Below the pieces are notes generated by a model that saw nothing but the letters and a program-made list of their open reading frames with translations, had not been told where the DNA came from and searched no databases. A DNA stretch of 64,000 nucleotides from NCBI GenBank assembly GCA_030725745.1, contig JANRFH010000033.1, positions 1 through 64,000 of the forward strand, in the 5' to 3' direction. The translations under genes and the position numbers were made by a program. This document shows, one piece after another, positions 28,423-36,512 of the stretch. Source of the stretch: Akkermansiaceae bacterium (GTDB lineage: Bacteria; Verrucomicrobiota; Verrucomicrobiia; Verrucomicrobiales; Akkermansiaceae). Within the stretch, counting starts at the first letter, position 1; every line of letters begins with the position of its first letter.

Positions 28423-29574
28423 ATGGCATTTGATTTTGATACGGTATTGGAGAGGAAAGGGACGGGGTGCATCAAGTTCGACCGCAGGCCGGAGCTGGAT
28501 CCTTTCTGGGTGGCGGACATGGATTTCGTATCGGCTCCGTGTATCCTGAAGGCGCTGCATGAGCGGGTGGATCATGGGGTTTTTGGTTATGCGATGGCGC
28601 ATGATGGGCTGACGGATACGATACGCGCCTATTTCAAGGATTACCGTGGTGTTTCTTTAAATGAGGATCATCTAACACATCTCGGTGGCTTGGTTCCGGC
28701 GCTTTCGCTGGCGGCGCGGGCGTATTGCAAGGAGGGTGAGGAAATCCTGACCTGCACGCCGGTGTATTATCCGTTCCTGAATGTACACAAGGACGCGGGG
28801 GCGAAGCTGCTGACCGTGGATCATGTTTTTGCGAACGGACGCTGGGAGTTCGATTGGGACGCGATGGAGAAAACGGTGACGGAGAAGACGAGGATTTTCC
28901 TGCTGTGCAATCCGCAGAATCCGCTGGGGCGAGTTTTCAGTGAGGAGGAAATGATCAAGCTGGCTGAGTTTTGTGAGAGGCATGATCTGGTGCTTGTTTC
29001 CGATGAGATCCATTGTGACCTGATCCTCGATGAGGGGCTGAAGCATTATTCCGCGCTGAATCTTCCAGAGCGTTTTCAGAAACTGGTGGTGGCGCTGTTT
29101 TCACCGAGCAAGACCTGGAACATCGCGGGGCTTGGATATGCGTTTGCGATGATTCCTGATGATTCGTTGCGGAGGAAGTTCCTTGCTGCGAGGGGGCACA
29201 CCTTGGCGGAGATCAATGCACTGTCATACTACGCTGCAGAGGCGGCCTACAAAGATGGCGAGCCGTGGAGGGAAGAGCTGATTGCGTATCTGAAATCGAA
29301 TCGTGATGAGCTGGTGCGCTTTGTGAATGGGGAATGCGAGGGGCTTTCGATACATGCACCGGAAGTGACGTATCTAGCGTGGATCGATGCGCGTAAGCTG
29401 GGTGTTCCGAATCCAGCGAAGTTTTTCGAGGAAAAGGCCGGGCTGTTTCTTTCCGATGGCGCGCCGTTCGGCTGGTCGGGATGGGTGAGGTTTAACTTTG
29501 CTTGCCCGAGATCGCGAATGTTGGAGGGGCTTGGGAAGATGAAGAAGGCTTTGGAGACGCTGAATGTGGGGTAG
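28423..29574 (+). CDS. MalY/PatB-type PLP aminotransferase (putative cystathionine beta-lyase)
   Basis: 383 aa. FWVADMDFVSAPCILKAL, the Tyr-containing HGVFGYAMAHDG, LLCNPQNPLGRVFSEEE, LVSDEIHCDLIL and the PLP lysine in FSPSKTWNIAGL are diagnostic of the PatB/MalY branch of fold-type I enzymes. These cleave C-S bonds of cystathionine or cysteine conjugates, releasing pyruvate, ammonia and a thiol. The final WSGWVRFNFACPRSRM provides the carboxylate-binding Arg. It lies 55 nt after the polymerase gene, and the two may share a transcript. Confidence 0.9.
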   Translation: MAFDFDTVLERKGTGCIKFDRRPELDPFWVADMDFVSAPCILKALHERVDHGVFGYAMAHDGLTDTIRAYFKDYRGVSLNEDHLTHLGGLVPALSLAARAYCKEGEEILTCTPVYYPFLNVHKDAGAKLLTVDHVFANGRWEFDWDAMEKTVTEKTRIFLLCNPQNPLGRVFSEEEMIKLAEFCERHDLVLVSDEIHCDLILDEGLKHYSALNLPERFQKLVVALFSPSKTWNIAGLGYAFAMIPDDSLRRKFLAARGHTLAEINALSYYAAEAAYKDGEPWREELIAYLKSNRDELVRFVNGECEGLSIHAPEVTYLAWIDARKLGVPNPAKFFEEKAGLFLSDGAPFGWSGWVRFNFACPRSRMLEGLGKMKKALETLNVG

Positions 29575-29619
29575 CATTTCATCCTTCCTGAGCACATGAT
29601 TATGTGTTTATTGTAGCGT

Positions 29620-29928
29620 ATGAGAATGAAGCTTAGGGAAGATACGGTCAGTCTTACGGATTTTGCGAGAAACACGAAGAAGCACACTCAGGAGATTGCG
29701 GAGTGCGGGCGGCCTCGGATTCTCACGCAGAATGGGAAGGCGGCGGCGGTGGTGTTATCGCCGGAGGCTTTTGAGAAACTGGTTTACGAGGCGGAGGAGC
29801 GGAGGCTGGATCTTCAGTTGCGAAAGGCTGTGGAGGCTTATGCGGCCGGGGAGAGGGGCATTCCTGCGGAAGAGGCATTTGAGAAACTGGAAAAGCGAAC
29901 GGGAATTCGTCGTAAATCGCGGAAATGA
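29620..29928 (+). CDS. Antitoxin of the Phd/YefM family
   Basis: 102 aa. The N-terminal DNA-binding Phd/YefM fold is recognisable in VSLTDFARNTKKHTQEIAE and PRILTQNGKAAAVVLSPEAFEKL. The C-terminal half is charged and helical and should wrap the toxin. Members neutralise the partner toxin and repress their own operon. The stop overlaps the toxin start by 4 nt (ATGA). Confidence 0.88.
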   Translation: MRMKLREDTVSLTDFARNTKKHTQEIAECGRPRILTQNGKAAAVVLSPEAFEKLVYEAEERRLDLQLRKAVEAYAAGERGIPAEEAFEKLEKRTGIRRKSRK

Positions 29929-30254
29929 AGTTTCAGTATTCTCTGAGTTCTGAGGCGTTTGAGTCGATCGAGAAGCAACAGATCTGGTTGGAGGAAAATG
30001 CCGGGGATGAACTTGCGGATTTTTGGATGGTTTCTTTGAAGGCGGCCTTGGAAGGACTGGCTTTGCATCCAGAGAAAAATGGTTTTGCTCCTGAAAATGC
30101 TGACTGGCAGATGGAAGTGAAAATTCGGCAGAAACGCTTCCGTCCGTGGAAGGGCAAGCCTGGGTGGAGGGTTCTTTATTCGGTGGATGAAGCTGCTGCC
30201 ATGGTGACGATTCTTCAGGTGCGTCATGAGAGCATGCCGTGGGTGGAAGAGTAG
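29925..30254 (+). CDS. ParE/RelE-family toxin
   Basis: 109 aa. SEAFESIEKQQIWLEENAGDELADFW matches the ParE N-terminal helical pair, and the C-terminus holds the strand YSVDEAAAMVTILQVRHESMPW (ParE-like LxVxHxxxxW). An Arg/Lys-rich middle (KIRQKRFRPWKGKPGWRVLY) is compatible with either gyrase inhibition (ParE) or ribosome-dependent mRNA cleavage (RelE). Paired and translationally coupled with the Phd-type antitoxin. It converges on fmt with 6 nt between stops. Confidence 0.85.
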   Translation: MKFQYSLSSEAFESIEKQQIWLEENAGDELADFWMVSLKAALEGLALHPEKNGFAPENADWQMEVKIRQKRFRPWKGKPGWRVLYSVDEAAAMVTILQVRHESMPWVEE

Positions 30255-30260
30255 CTTTCT

Positions 30261-31166
30261 CTACAGGCTGTTGGCGAAGGCGGTGGCGGGCATTTGCTTG
30301 GAGCCTTCGGGTTGGACTTGGGTGAGGGCGAGGGATTGCTCGCCGCAGCCGATGAGGAGCTGTCCTTCGTGGACGATTAGTTCTCCGGAAGGAAGAGATT
30401 GATCTACTATGGAAATAGGAGGGAAGATCTTGAGGCGTTTGTTTTTTTCTTTGATGGAGACTTCCGTGAATGTGCCTGGCCATGGGTGGTAGGCGCGGAT
30501 TTTACGTTCGATGGATGAGGCTGATTGAGTGAAGTCCAAGCGGCCGTGTTCGCGGAGGAGTTTTGGGGCGTAGGTGACTTCTTCTGGGTTTTGTGGGGTG
30601 CCTGCGTTTGGATCTTCGGAAAGGATTTCCAAGGCTTCGGAGAGGGCTGCGGGGCCGATGTCGGCGAGGCGGTCGTGGAGTTCTCCGGCGGTTTCGGTTT
30701 CACCGATGGGAAATTTTTTCACCGAGATGATGTCGCCTGCATCGAGCTCGCGGATGACGTGCATGATGGTGATGCCGGTTTCGGGGTCGCCGTTGGCGAT
30801 GGCGGATTGGATGCAGGAGGCTCCGCGGTATTTCGGGAGGATGGAGGCGTGGAGGTTGATGATGGCTTTTTTGGCGGCTTTGCGGACGGCTTTTCCGATG
30901 ATTTGTCCGTAGGCCATGACGACGATGAATTCAGGAACGAGGTCGGTGAGTTCATCGGCGATTTCTCCGATTTTTTCCGGCTGCCAGACGGGGATGCCGT
31001 GGGCTAGTGCGACGGTTTTGATTTCCGGGGGAACGGTGGAACTCTGGCTGCGGCCGACGGGTTTGTCGGGCTGGGTGATGAGTAGGCATGGCTTGGGGCC
31101 GTGCTCGATGAGGTGGCGGAAGGTTGGGAGGGCGATGTCTCCGGTGGCGATGAAGGCGATTTTCAA
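30261..31166 (-). CDS. fmt: Methionyl-tRNA formyltransferase
   Basis: Formylates initiator Met-tRNA with 10-formyl-THF. 301 aa. IAFIATGDIALPTFRHLIEHG and TQPDKPVGR at the N-terminus. The catalytic segment INLHASILPKYRGASCIQSAI carries Asn and His, and the following ETGITIMHVIRELDAGDII carries the Asp. The C-terminal OB-like tRNA-binding domain includes IRAYHPWPGTF. It is not next to def here. A repeat-bracketed GxxExxY gene separates it from recN, which lies on the same strand. Confidence 0.95.
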   Translation of the reverse strand: MKIAFIATGDIALPTFRHLIEHGPKPCLLITQPDKPVGRSQSSTVPPEIKTVALAHGIPVWQPEKIGEIADELTDLVPEFIVVMAYGQIIGKAVRKAAKKAIINLHASILPKYRGASCIQSAIANGDPETGITIMHVIRELDAGDIISVKKFPIGETETAGELHDRLADIGPAALSEALEILSEDPNAGTPQNPEEVTYAPKLLREHGRLDFTQSASSIERKIRAYHPWPGTFTEVSIKEKNKRLKIFPPISIVDQSLPSGELIVHEGQLLIGCGEQSLALTQVQPEGSKQMPATAFANSL

Positions 31167-31213
31167 AATTTTAGAGCTGGTTAGCGACTGAGCTTAAGTG
31201 GGAAGAATTCTGA

Positions 31214-31745
31214 CCACGGATGGAACGGATTTACACGGATAAGAAATGATTTCCGATTATCGGATGACTCGTTTCCATTTTAGGTCGGCGAATTTGAAAT
31301 TGATGAGGATAGCTAGGCGGAATCCAGTGATTGCAAGATAGCCCATCATTTGGGCGTGATGGGTCTCGGTGAATGACGAGGCGACTTTGGGGTCAACGAT
31401 TACTGAATCATTTACGAGAAGATCTGGGATGAGGGTATCGACTAAATGTCCTTGGTATCTTACGTCAAAACGGCGTTGCTGTTCGACTTGGTGGCCGCGC
31501 TTTTTTAGCTCGATTACTAGAGCATTTTCGTAGGCTTTCTCGCTGAGGCCTGGCTTCAGTGTGTTCAGAACCTGCATTGCGGCTCCGATAATTGATTCGG
31601 AAAGCTCGCGGTGGAGGAGTTGGGTGTCTTGCATGGATACTATTTTAACCACGGATGAAACGGATTTTCACGGATATGACTGGAGTTCTGGAAATAGTCT
31701 TTTTAGCTTTTAATTCTTATCCGTGTAGATCCGTTCCATCCGTGG
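31214..31745. mobile_element. Repeat-bracketed unit carrying a GxxExxY gene
   Basis: A 32-bp repeat at 31214-31245 (copy A, starting CCACGGATGGAACGGAT) and its reverse complement at 31714-31745 (copy C) differ at one position. A third, direct copy B at 31649-31675 (2 mismatches to A over 27 bp) sits directly in front of the gene. Each copy is three ACGGAT units spaced 9-10 bp. Copies B and C alone form a hairpin unit of about 100 bp similar in layout to the inner repeats of the 1460-1649 element. The unit occupies the gap between recN and fmt. Mobility is inferred from structure; no transposase is present. Confidence 0.6.
31257..31634 (-). CDS. GxxExxY protein (PD-(D/E)XK-like)
   Basis: 125 aa from MQDTQLLHRELSESIIGAAMQVLN; a GTG 18 nt upstream lies inside the adjacent repeat and is less likely. 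The name-giving motif is GLSEKAYENAL (G-x-x-E-x-x-Y). The nuclease-like core follows: VDTLIPDLLVND, then VIVDPKV and HHAQMMGYLAITG, ending in LINFKFADLKWKRVI. In most members I recall, the E-x-K of the core is ELK; here the first residue is Asp (DPK), so catalysis is uncertain. The function of the family is unknown. The gene is enclosed by repeat copies A and C, with copy B in its 5' leader. Confidence 0.85.
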   Translation of the reverse strand: MQDTQLLHRELSESIIGAAMQVLNTLKPGLSEKAYENALVIELKKRGHQVEQQRRFDVRYQGHLVDTLIPDLLVNDSVIVDPKVASSFTETHHAQMMGYLAITGFRLAILINFKFADLKWKRVIR

Positions 31746-31768
31746 TTTAGGACGAATTCTACAGTATG

Positions 31769-33418
31769 CTAACCTTCGAGGAGTGAGGCGGCCATGGCGC
31801 GGGCTTGTTGGCCGCCGCCGCCTAGCATGCGGACGAGTTCGTTGATGCGTTTTTCGCCTTCTACGGGGTAGAGCTTGGAGCGTGTGCGGCCGGAGGCGAC
31901 TTCTTTTTCGACGACGAAGTGGTGGGCGGCGATGGCGGCTACCTGAGGGAAGTGAGTGATGGCGATGACTTGGTGAAGCTGGCCGAGGAGCGCCATTTTT
32001 TTGCCGACGGCTTTGGCGATTTCTCCGCCGACGTTGGCATCGATCTCATCGAAGACCATAAGGGGGGTGGCGTCTTGCTCTGCGAGGGAGGATTTGACTG
32101 CGAGCATGACGCGGGAAATTTCTCCGGAGGAGGCGATTTGGCGGAGGGGGTGGAGGGGCTCGCCGGGGTTGGGGCCGAAGAGGAAGTTGCAGGATTCGAG
32201 GCCGTGTAGGGTGGGGTCTTTCACGGTGGTGAGATCCACTTCGAAGGAAGATTGTTTGAAGCCGAGTTCCTTGAGCTGGGAGGCGATTTCTTTGGCGAGC
32301 TTGGGTGCGGATTTCTTGCGCTGGGTGGTGAGTTTTCTCGCGATGGTTTCAAGTTCTTTGCGGGACTCGGCGAGGGCGGCGGTGAGGGCTTCGATTTTCT
32401 CGGAGCGGTTGTCGATGTTGTCGAGGCGGGTGGAAATCGTTTCCTGGCGGGAAATGATGTCCTCGATGGATGGGCCGTATTTGCGCTTGAGTGATTCGAC
32501 GAGGTTGACGCGTTCCTCGATGGTGGCGGCTTCCGAGGGGTCGATGTCGAGTTCTTCGGCGTAGTCGGTGAGGGTGGCTTCGAGATCCTGGAGTTCGATG
32601 GAGGCGGTTTCGAGGGAGGTGAGTTTCTCGGTGAGGGAGGGGTCGAGTTTTTCTAGATCGCGGGTGACTTTCTGGAGATCGGAGATGTGGGAGAGGATGC
32701 CGTCGTCTGATGAGAGTGCGGAAACGGCTTGGGCGGCGAGTTCGACGAGGCGGGTGGAATTACTGGATCTGTGGTAGCGCTCTTGGAGGTCGTCGCCGTC
32801 GTCTGGGGTGAGGTTGGCGGATTCGATTTCGTCGAGCTGGTAGCGGAGGAGTTCGAGTTCCTGCTCGGAGGCGTCGGAGGCGTTCTGGATTTCCTCGAGT
32901 TCCTGTGATTTTTCGCGCCAGGTGCGGTAGGCGTGGCGGTAGGTGGTGAGTAGTGGCTCGTTGGCGGCGTAGGCGTCGAGCATGGCGAGCTGGCGCTCTT
33001 GGGAGAGGAGGGATTGGTGATCGTGCGGGCCGTGTAGATCGACGAGGCGTTCGCCGACTTTTTTCAAAAGAGTGAGGGTGACGGGGGAGTCGTTGATGAA
33101 CTGGCGGTTCGCGGTGGTGCCGATGGAGCGGCGGATGATGATCTGGGTGTCATCGCAGGCTTCGAGGCCACCTTCTTCGAGGATGGCGTTGATTTCGGAG
33201 GGATCTTTGAGGTCGAAGACGGATTCGATGGTGCAGGTTTCCTCGCCGGTACGGATGAGGCCTTTGTCGGCACGCTCGCCGAGGATCATTTTGAGGGCAC
33301 CGACGATGACGGATTTTCCGGCTCCGGTTTCGCCGGTGACGGAGATGAGGCCGGAGCCTAGCTCCCATGCGAGTTCGTCAACGAGGGCGAGATTGCGGAT
33401 TTTTAGGAGGGTGAGCAC
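31769..33418 (-). CDS. recN: DNA repair protein RecN
   Basis: SMC-like ATPase acting in double-strand-break repair. 549 aa if started at GTG 33418 (LTLLKIRNLALVDEL, exactly the RecN N-terminus); an in-frame TTG at 33439 adds 7 residues. Walker A is TGETGAGKSVI, HGPHDHQSLL is the Q-loop region, and the long middle (~150-380) is coiled coil. The C-terminus has the signature SGEISRVMLAVKSSL, Walker B LMVFDEIDANVGGEIA and VIAITHFPQVAA. Confidence 0.95.
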   Translation of the reverse strand: MLTLLKIRNLALVDELAWELGSGLISVTGETGAGKSVIVGALKMILGERADKGLIRTGEETCTIESVFDLKDPSEINAILEEGGLEACDDTQIIIRRSIGTTANRQFINDSPVTLTLLKKVGERLVDLHGPHDHQSLLSQERQLAMLDAYAANEPLLTTYRHAYRTWREKSQELEEIQNASDASEQELELLRYQLDEIESANLTPDDGDDLQERYHRSSNSTRLVELAAQAVSALSSDDGILSHISDLQKVTRDLEKLDPSLTEKLTSLETASIELQDLEATLTDYAEELDIDPSEAATIEERVNLVESLKRKYGPSIEDIISRQETISTRLDNIDNRSEKIEALTAALAESRKELETIARKLTTQRKKSAPKLAKEIASQLKELGFKQSSFEVDLTTVKDPTLHGLESCNFLFGPNPGEPLHPLRQIASSGEISRVMLAVKSSLAEQDATPLMVFDEIDANVGGEIAKAVGKKMALLGQLHQVIAITHFPQVAAIAAHHFVVEKEVASGRTRSKLYPVEGEKRINELVRMLGGGGQQARAMAASLLEG

Positions 33419-33507
33419 TGGAGAAACTTTAAATTTCAAACGTTAAACTTCAAGGAAGATGAATGCTTGTCGCTAAGCTCTAGTGTCTGGAGTTTGCTGG
33501 GGTGCTA

Positions 33508-33529
33508 GTTTTCAGTTTTCAGTTTTCAG
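33508..33529. repeat. Tandem GTTTTCA repeat
   Basis: Three exact copies of GTTTTCA (33508-33514, 33515-33521, 33522-33528) followed by the first G of another. Microsatellite-like, in the divergent gap between recN and uraH. Confidence 0.75.
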
Positions 33530-33558
33530 GGAAGACTGGGCTGATGGGCTGAGGTTGT

Positions 33559-33576
33559 CGCGATTTTGGAATCGCG
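33559..33576. promoter_or_regulatory. Palindrome upstream of the ureide operon
   Basis: CGCGATT and AATCGCG form a perfect 7-bp inverted repeat with a 4-nt spacer, 69 nt before the uraH start. It could be an operator or leader hairpin; no regulator gene is adjacent. Confidence 0.4.
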
Positions 33577-33645
33577 GTTCCTTTCTTGGGGTTTCGGGAA
33601 TGGATTGTGCTGGAAGGTGGGCGTGGAGGTGAGAGAGTAGAAACT

Positions 33646-33966
33646 ATGGGAAAGCTGACGACGCATGTGTTGGATACGGTATCGGGTAAGCCGGGGTACG
33701 GGGTTTTGGTGAGGCTTCTGCAGGATGGTGCGGAGGTGGGGCGTGGGGTGACGAATGGGGATGGGCGGTTGGATGCTCCGTTGGTGGAGGATGGGGAGGG
33801 GGTGTATGATCTAGTTTTCGCGGTGGGTGAGTATTTTTCGAGGAAGGGGTATGAGGAGGGGATTTTTAGGGAGGCGGTGATAAGGTTCGAGATGAAGGTG
33901 GGAGGGAAGTATCATGTGCCTTTGGTTTGTACGCCGTGGGCTTATAGCACTTACCGGGGAAGCTGA
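33646..33966 (+). CDS. uraH: 5-hydroxyisourate hydrolase (transthyretin-like)
   Basis: Hydrolyses 5-hydroxyisourate, the uricase product, to OHCU. 106 aa from MGKLTTHVLDTVSGKPG; ATG 33646 gives the family start with the first active-site His. Arg is found in LLQDGAEVGRG, the second His in KYHVPLVCTPWAYSTYRGS, and the C-terminal YRGS tetrapeptide is diagnostic of the family. First gene of uraH-allC-allB-allE. Confidence 0.95.
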   Translation: MGKLTTHVLDTVSGKPGYGVLVRLLQDGAEVGRGVTNGDGRLDAPLVEDGEGVYDLVFAVGEYFSRKGYEEGIFREAVIRFEMKVGGKYHVPLVCTPWAYSTYRGS

Positions 33967-33967
33967 T

Positions 33968-35188
33968 ATGGAAGTCGAGGTTTTGAAACGGGTGCTGGCG
34001 AGGGTGGATGAACTTGGCGGAATTTCGGATTCTGCGGAATATTTGCAACGGACGTTTCTTTCAACGGCGAACCGAGAGGCCGGGGAGCGGGTGATGGGCT
34101 GGATGCGGGAGCTGGGTATGGATGCGGCGCATGATGCGGGGGGGACGGTGAGGGGTTTTTTGGCGGGATCTGCGGAGGGAAAAGCGGTTTTGATCGGGTC
34201 GCATATCGACACGGTGATCAATGGCGGGAAATACGATGGGGCGCTGGGGGTAATTGCGGCGCTGGGGGCGTTGGAGCAGCTGAAGGTGGAGGGGGTGGAG
34301 TTGCCGTTTCCTGTGCATGTGCTGGGATTCTCGGATGAGGAGGGTGTGAGGTTTCAGAGCACGTATCTTGGGAGCGCGGGTGTGATCGGGGCGCTGGATG
34401 CGGGGATGCTGGCGGTGAAGGATGAGGGTGGACTGACGGTGGAGGAGGTAATTTCCCAGGAGGGGTGGCATGAGTGTGCGGAGGTGTTTTCCTATGATGA
34501 AACGAATGCGGCTGGGTATCTGGAGCTGCATATCGAGCAGGGGCGTGTGCTGGAGGAGGCGGGTGAGTCCGTCGCGGTGGTGAGTGGGATTTTCGCGCAG
34601 GCGAGGCTGCGTGTTTCGGTGGAAGGTCTGGCGGATCATGCAGGGACGACGCCGATGAATTTGCGCAGGGATGCGCTTGCAGGGGCGGCGGAGTGCGTGT
34701 TGGCGGCGGAGGGTTTTGCTCGGGAAAATGATGGGATGGTGGCTACGGTGGGGGTGATGAAGGTGCTGCCGGGGGCGAGTAATGGGATCGCCCAGACCTG
34801 TAATTTTACGCTGGATGTGAGGTGTGCGGAGAATGATTTATTGGAGTCGGGGCTGGGAGTGCTGAAAGGGCGATTTGCGGAGATTTCTAAGTCGAGAGAG
34901 CTGGAGCTGAAATGGGAGGTGGTGCAGGTGAATGGGGCGGTGCCGTGTGATGAGGGGATGGTGGCGGATCTGGTGAAATCTGCGGAGAAGGTGACGGGGA
35001 CAGCGCGGGTGCTAGGAAGCGGGGCTGGGCACGACGGGGTGATGATGTCGCGAGTGATGCCCGTGGGGATGATTTTCGTGAGGTGCAGGGCGGGGCTGAG
35101 CCATCATCCGGATGAGTTTGCGGAGGCGGGGGATATCGAGGCGGGGATCGATGTGATGGTGGAGTTTTTGAAAAGGAGGGTGCAGTGA
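33968..35188 (+). CDS. allC: Allantoate amidohydrolase (M20 family)
   Basis: Hydrolyses allantoate to ureidoglycine, CO2 and ammonia. 406 aa. Metal-binding blocks of the M20 peptidase-like amidohydrolases: IGSHIDTVINGGKYDGALGV (His and Asp), FSDEEGVRFQSTYLGS (Glu), YLELHIEQG (His) and GLSHHPDEF (His). The dimerisation/lid block GLADHAGTTPMNLRRDA and GAGHDGVMMSRV follow the allantoate/beta-ureidopropionase pattern. N-carbamoyl-amino-acid hydrolase is an alternative by sequence, but the flanking uraH, allB and allE make AllC the natural choice. It starts 1 nt after the uraH stop. Confidence 0.92.
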   Translation: MEVEVLKRVLARVDELGGISDSAEYLQRTFLSTANREAGERVMGWMRELGMDAAHDAGGTVRGFLAGSAEGKAVLIGSHIDTVINGGKYDGALGVIAALGALEQLKVEGVELPFPVHVLGFSDEEGVRFQSTYLGSAGVIGALDAGMLAVKDEGGLTVEEVISQEGWHECAEVFSYDETNAAGYLELHIEQGRVLEEAGESVAVVSGIFAQARLRVSVEGLADHAGTTPMNLRRDALAGAAECVLAAEGFARENDGMVATVGVMKVLPGASNGIAQTCNFTLDVRCAENDLLESGLGVLKGRFAEISKSRELELKWEVVQVNGAVPCDEGMVADLVKSAEKVTGTARVLGSGAGHDGVMMSRVMPVGMIFVRCRAGLSHHPDEFAEAGDIEAGIDVMVEFLKRRVQ

Positions 35189-36501
35189 AGGATTTTATGA
35201 TCCGGGAGGTTGGTTTGTTCGGGAAACGTGTGGTGGATGCCGCGGTATCCGGAGGGAAGTGGGTGGCGATTAGCGAAGGGCTTGGAGCTGGGTTTGGTGA
35301 GGAAGTGGATGGACGGGGGAAGATCCTGTTGCCAGGAGTGGTGGATGCGCATGTGCATTTCAATGAGCCGGGTCGGGCGGGTTGGGAGGGGCTAGAGACG
35401 GGCTCGCGTGCCTTGGCTGCAGGTGGTGGGACGGCGTTTTTCGATATGCCTTTGAATTCTACACCGCCGGTGCTGGATGGCGCTGGGGTGAGGGAGAAAC
35501 GGAGATTGTGTGAGGAGAAGTCGCGGACGGATTTCGGGATATGGGGTGGGTTGACTCCGGATTCGCTAGAGACTTTGTTAGAGATGGCGGATGAGGGAGT
35601 GATTGGATTCAAGGCGTTTATGTGTGGGAGTGGGCTGGAGGAATTTGGGAAGGCGGGGCGTGCCGTGCTTGCGGCGGGTATGAAGGTGGCGGCGCAGCGC
35701 GGGCTGGTGGTGGGTGTGCATGCGGAGGACGAGAGGGTGATCGCGGAACATGCGGCGAAGTTTCCTCGGGGTAAGGCAGCGGATATTTCCGAAGGGATGC
35801 GTCAGTGGTGCGACTCTAGGCCGGTGGAGGCGGAGTTGGCGGCGATACGGATCGCGATGGAGCTGGCAGGTGAAGCTGGGGCGAAGCTGCATGTGGTGCA
35901 TGTGACGCATCTGGATTGCTTGGAGTTGATTGCGGAGGGGCGAAGGCGGGGGGTGGATGTGACGGCGGAGACTTGTCCGCATTATCTGATTCTGGATGAA
36001 TTGATGGCGTTGCGTATCGGGCCGTATGCTAAGTGTGCGCCTCCGCTAAGGAGTCGGGCAGTGGTGGATGGATTGTGGGGTGCGCTTGATTTGGTCAAGA
36101 CGATTGGCTCGGATCACTCGCCTTCACCGCCGGGGATGAAGGTGGGGGAGGATGTGTTTGCGATGTGGGGCGGGATCGCGGGGTGCCAACATGGGTTGCC
36201 CCTGGTATGTGATGGGGCGATGGATCGCGGGATGGATCTGGAGGGGCTTTCGGAAAAGTGGCGGGAGAATGTTTTTCGCAGATTCGGGGTAAAGGGCTGC
36301 GGTATTGGAGTGGGGGAAGATGCAGATTTTTTCCTGATGGAAGAGGGCGGCGGAGAAATCATGGAGGATGACTTGATGTATCGGCATGCGATTTCCGCTT
36401 ACACGGGTATCGTGCAGAAGTGGAAGGTCAGTGGGACGTGGCTTCGCGGGGAGCGGATCACGGATGAAACAAGAGGTCGCTTTTTGCGGCCGGTTGGTTA
36501 G
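35185..36501 (+). CDS. allB: Allantoinase
   Basis: Opens the hydantoin ring of allantoin to allantoate using a binuclear metal site. 438 aa. DAHVHFNEPGRAGWEG carries the His-x-His pair, GFKAFMCGSG the bridging lysine, VVGVHAEDE and VVHVTHLD two more His, and TIGSDHSPSPP the catalytic Asp. AETCPHYL is typical of allantoinases and dihydropyrimidinases. GTG 35185 overlaps the end of allC by 4 nt. Confidence 0.95.
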   Translation: MKDFMIREVGLFGKRVVDAAVSGGKWVAISEGLGAGFGEEVDGRGKILLPGVVDAHVHFNEPGRAGWEGLETGSRALAAGGGTAFFDMPLNSTPPVLDGAGVREKRRLCEEKSRTDFGIWGGLTPDSLETLLEMADEGVIGFKAFMCGSGLEEFGKAGRAVLAAGMKVAAQRGLVVGVHAEDERVIAEHAAKFPRGKAADISEGMRQWCDSRPVEAELAAIRIAMELAGEAGAKLHVVHVTHLDCLELIAEGRRRGVDVTAETCPHYLILDELMALRIGPYAKCAPPLRSRAVVDGLWGALDLVKTIGSDHSPSPPGMKVGEDVFAMWGGIAGCQHGLPLVCDGAMDRGMDLEGLSEKWRENVFRRFGVKGCGIGVGEDADFFLMEEGGGEIMEDDLMYRHAISAYTGIVQKWKVSGTWLRGERITDETRGRFLRPVG

Positions 36502-36512
36502 TGTTTGTGGTG

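Larger units (their letters stand above)
31205..31760. repeat. 7-bp direct repeats outside the GxxExxY unit
   Basis: GAATTCT occurs at 31205-31211 and 31754-31760, 2 and 8 nt outside the bracketing inverted repeats. It could be a target duplication, but it is short and not exactly abutting. Confidence 0.35.

Noticed and set aside
33508-33529. CRISPR-like repeat
   Set aside because: Seven-base units in direct contact without spacers; a simple microsatellite. No CRISPR array or cas gene is present in the window.
36501-36512. GTG start of allE overlapping the allB stop
   Set aside because: Possible but adds four Val/Phe residues without family support; ATG 36513 preferred.
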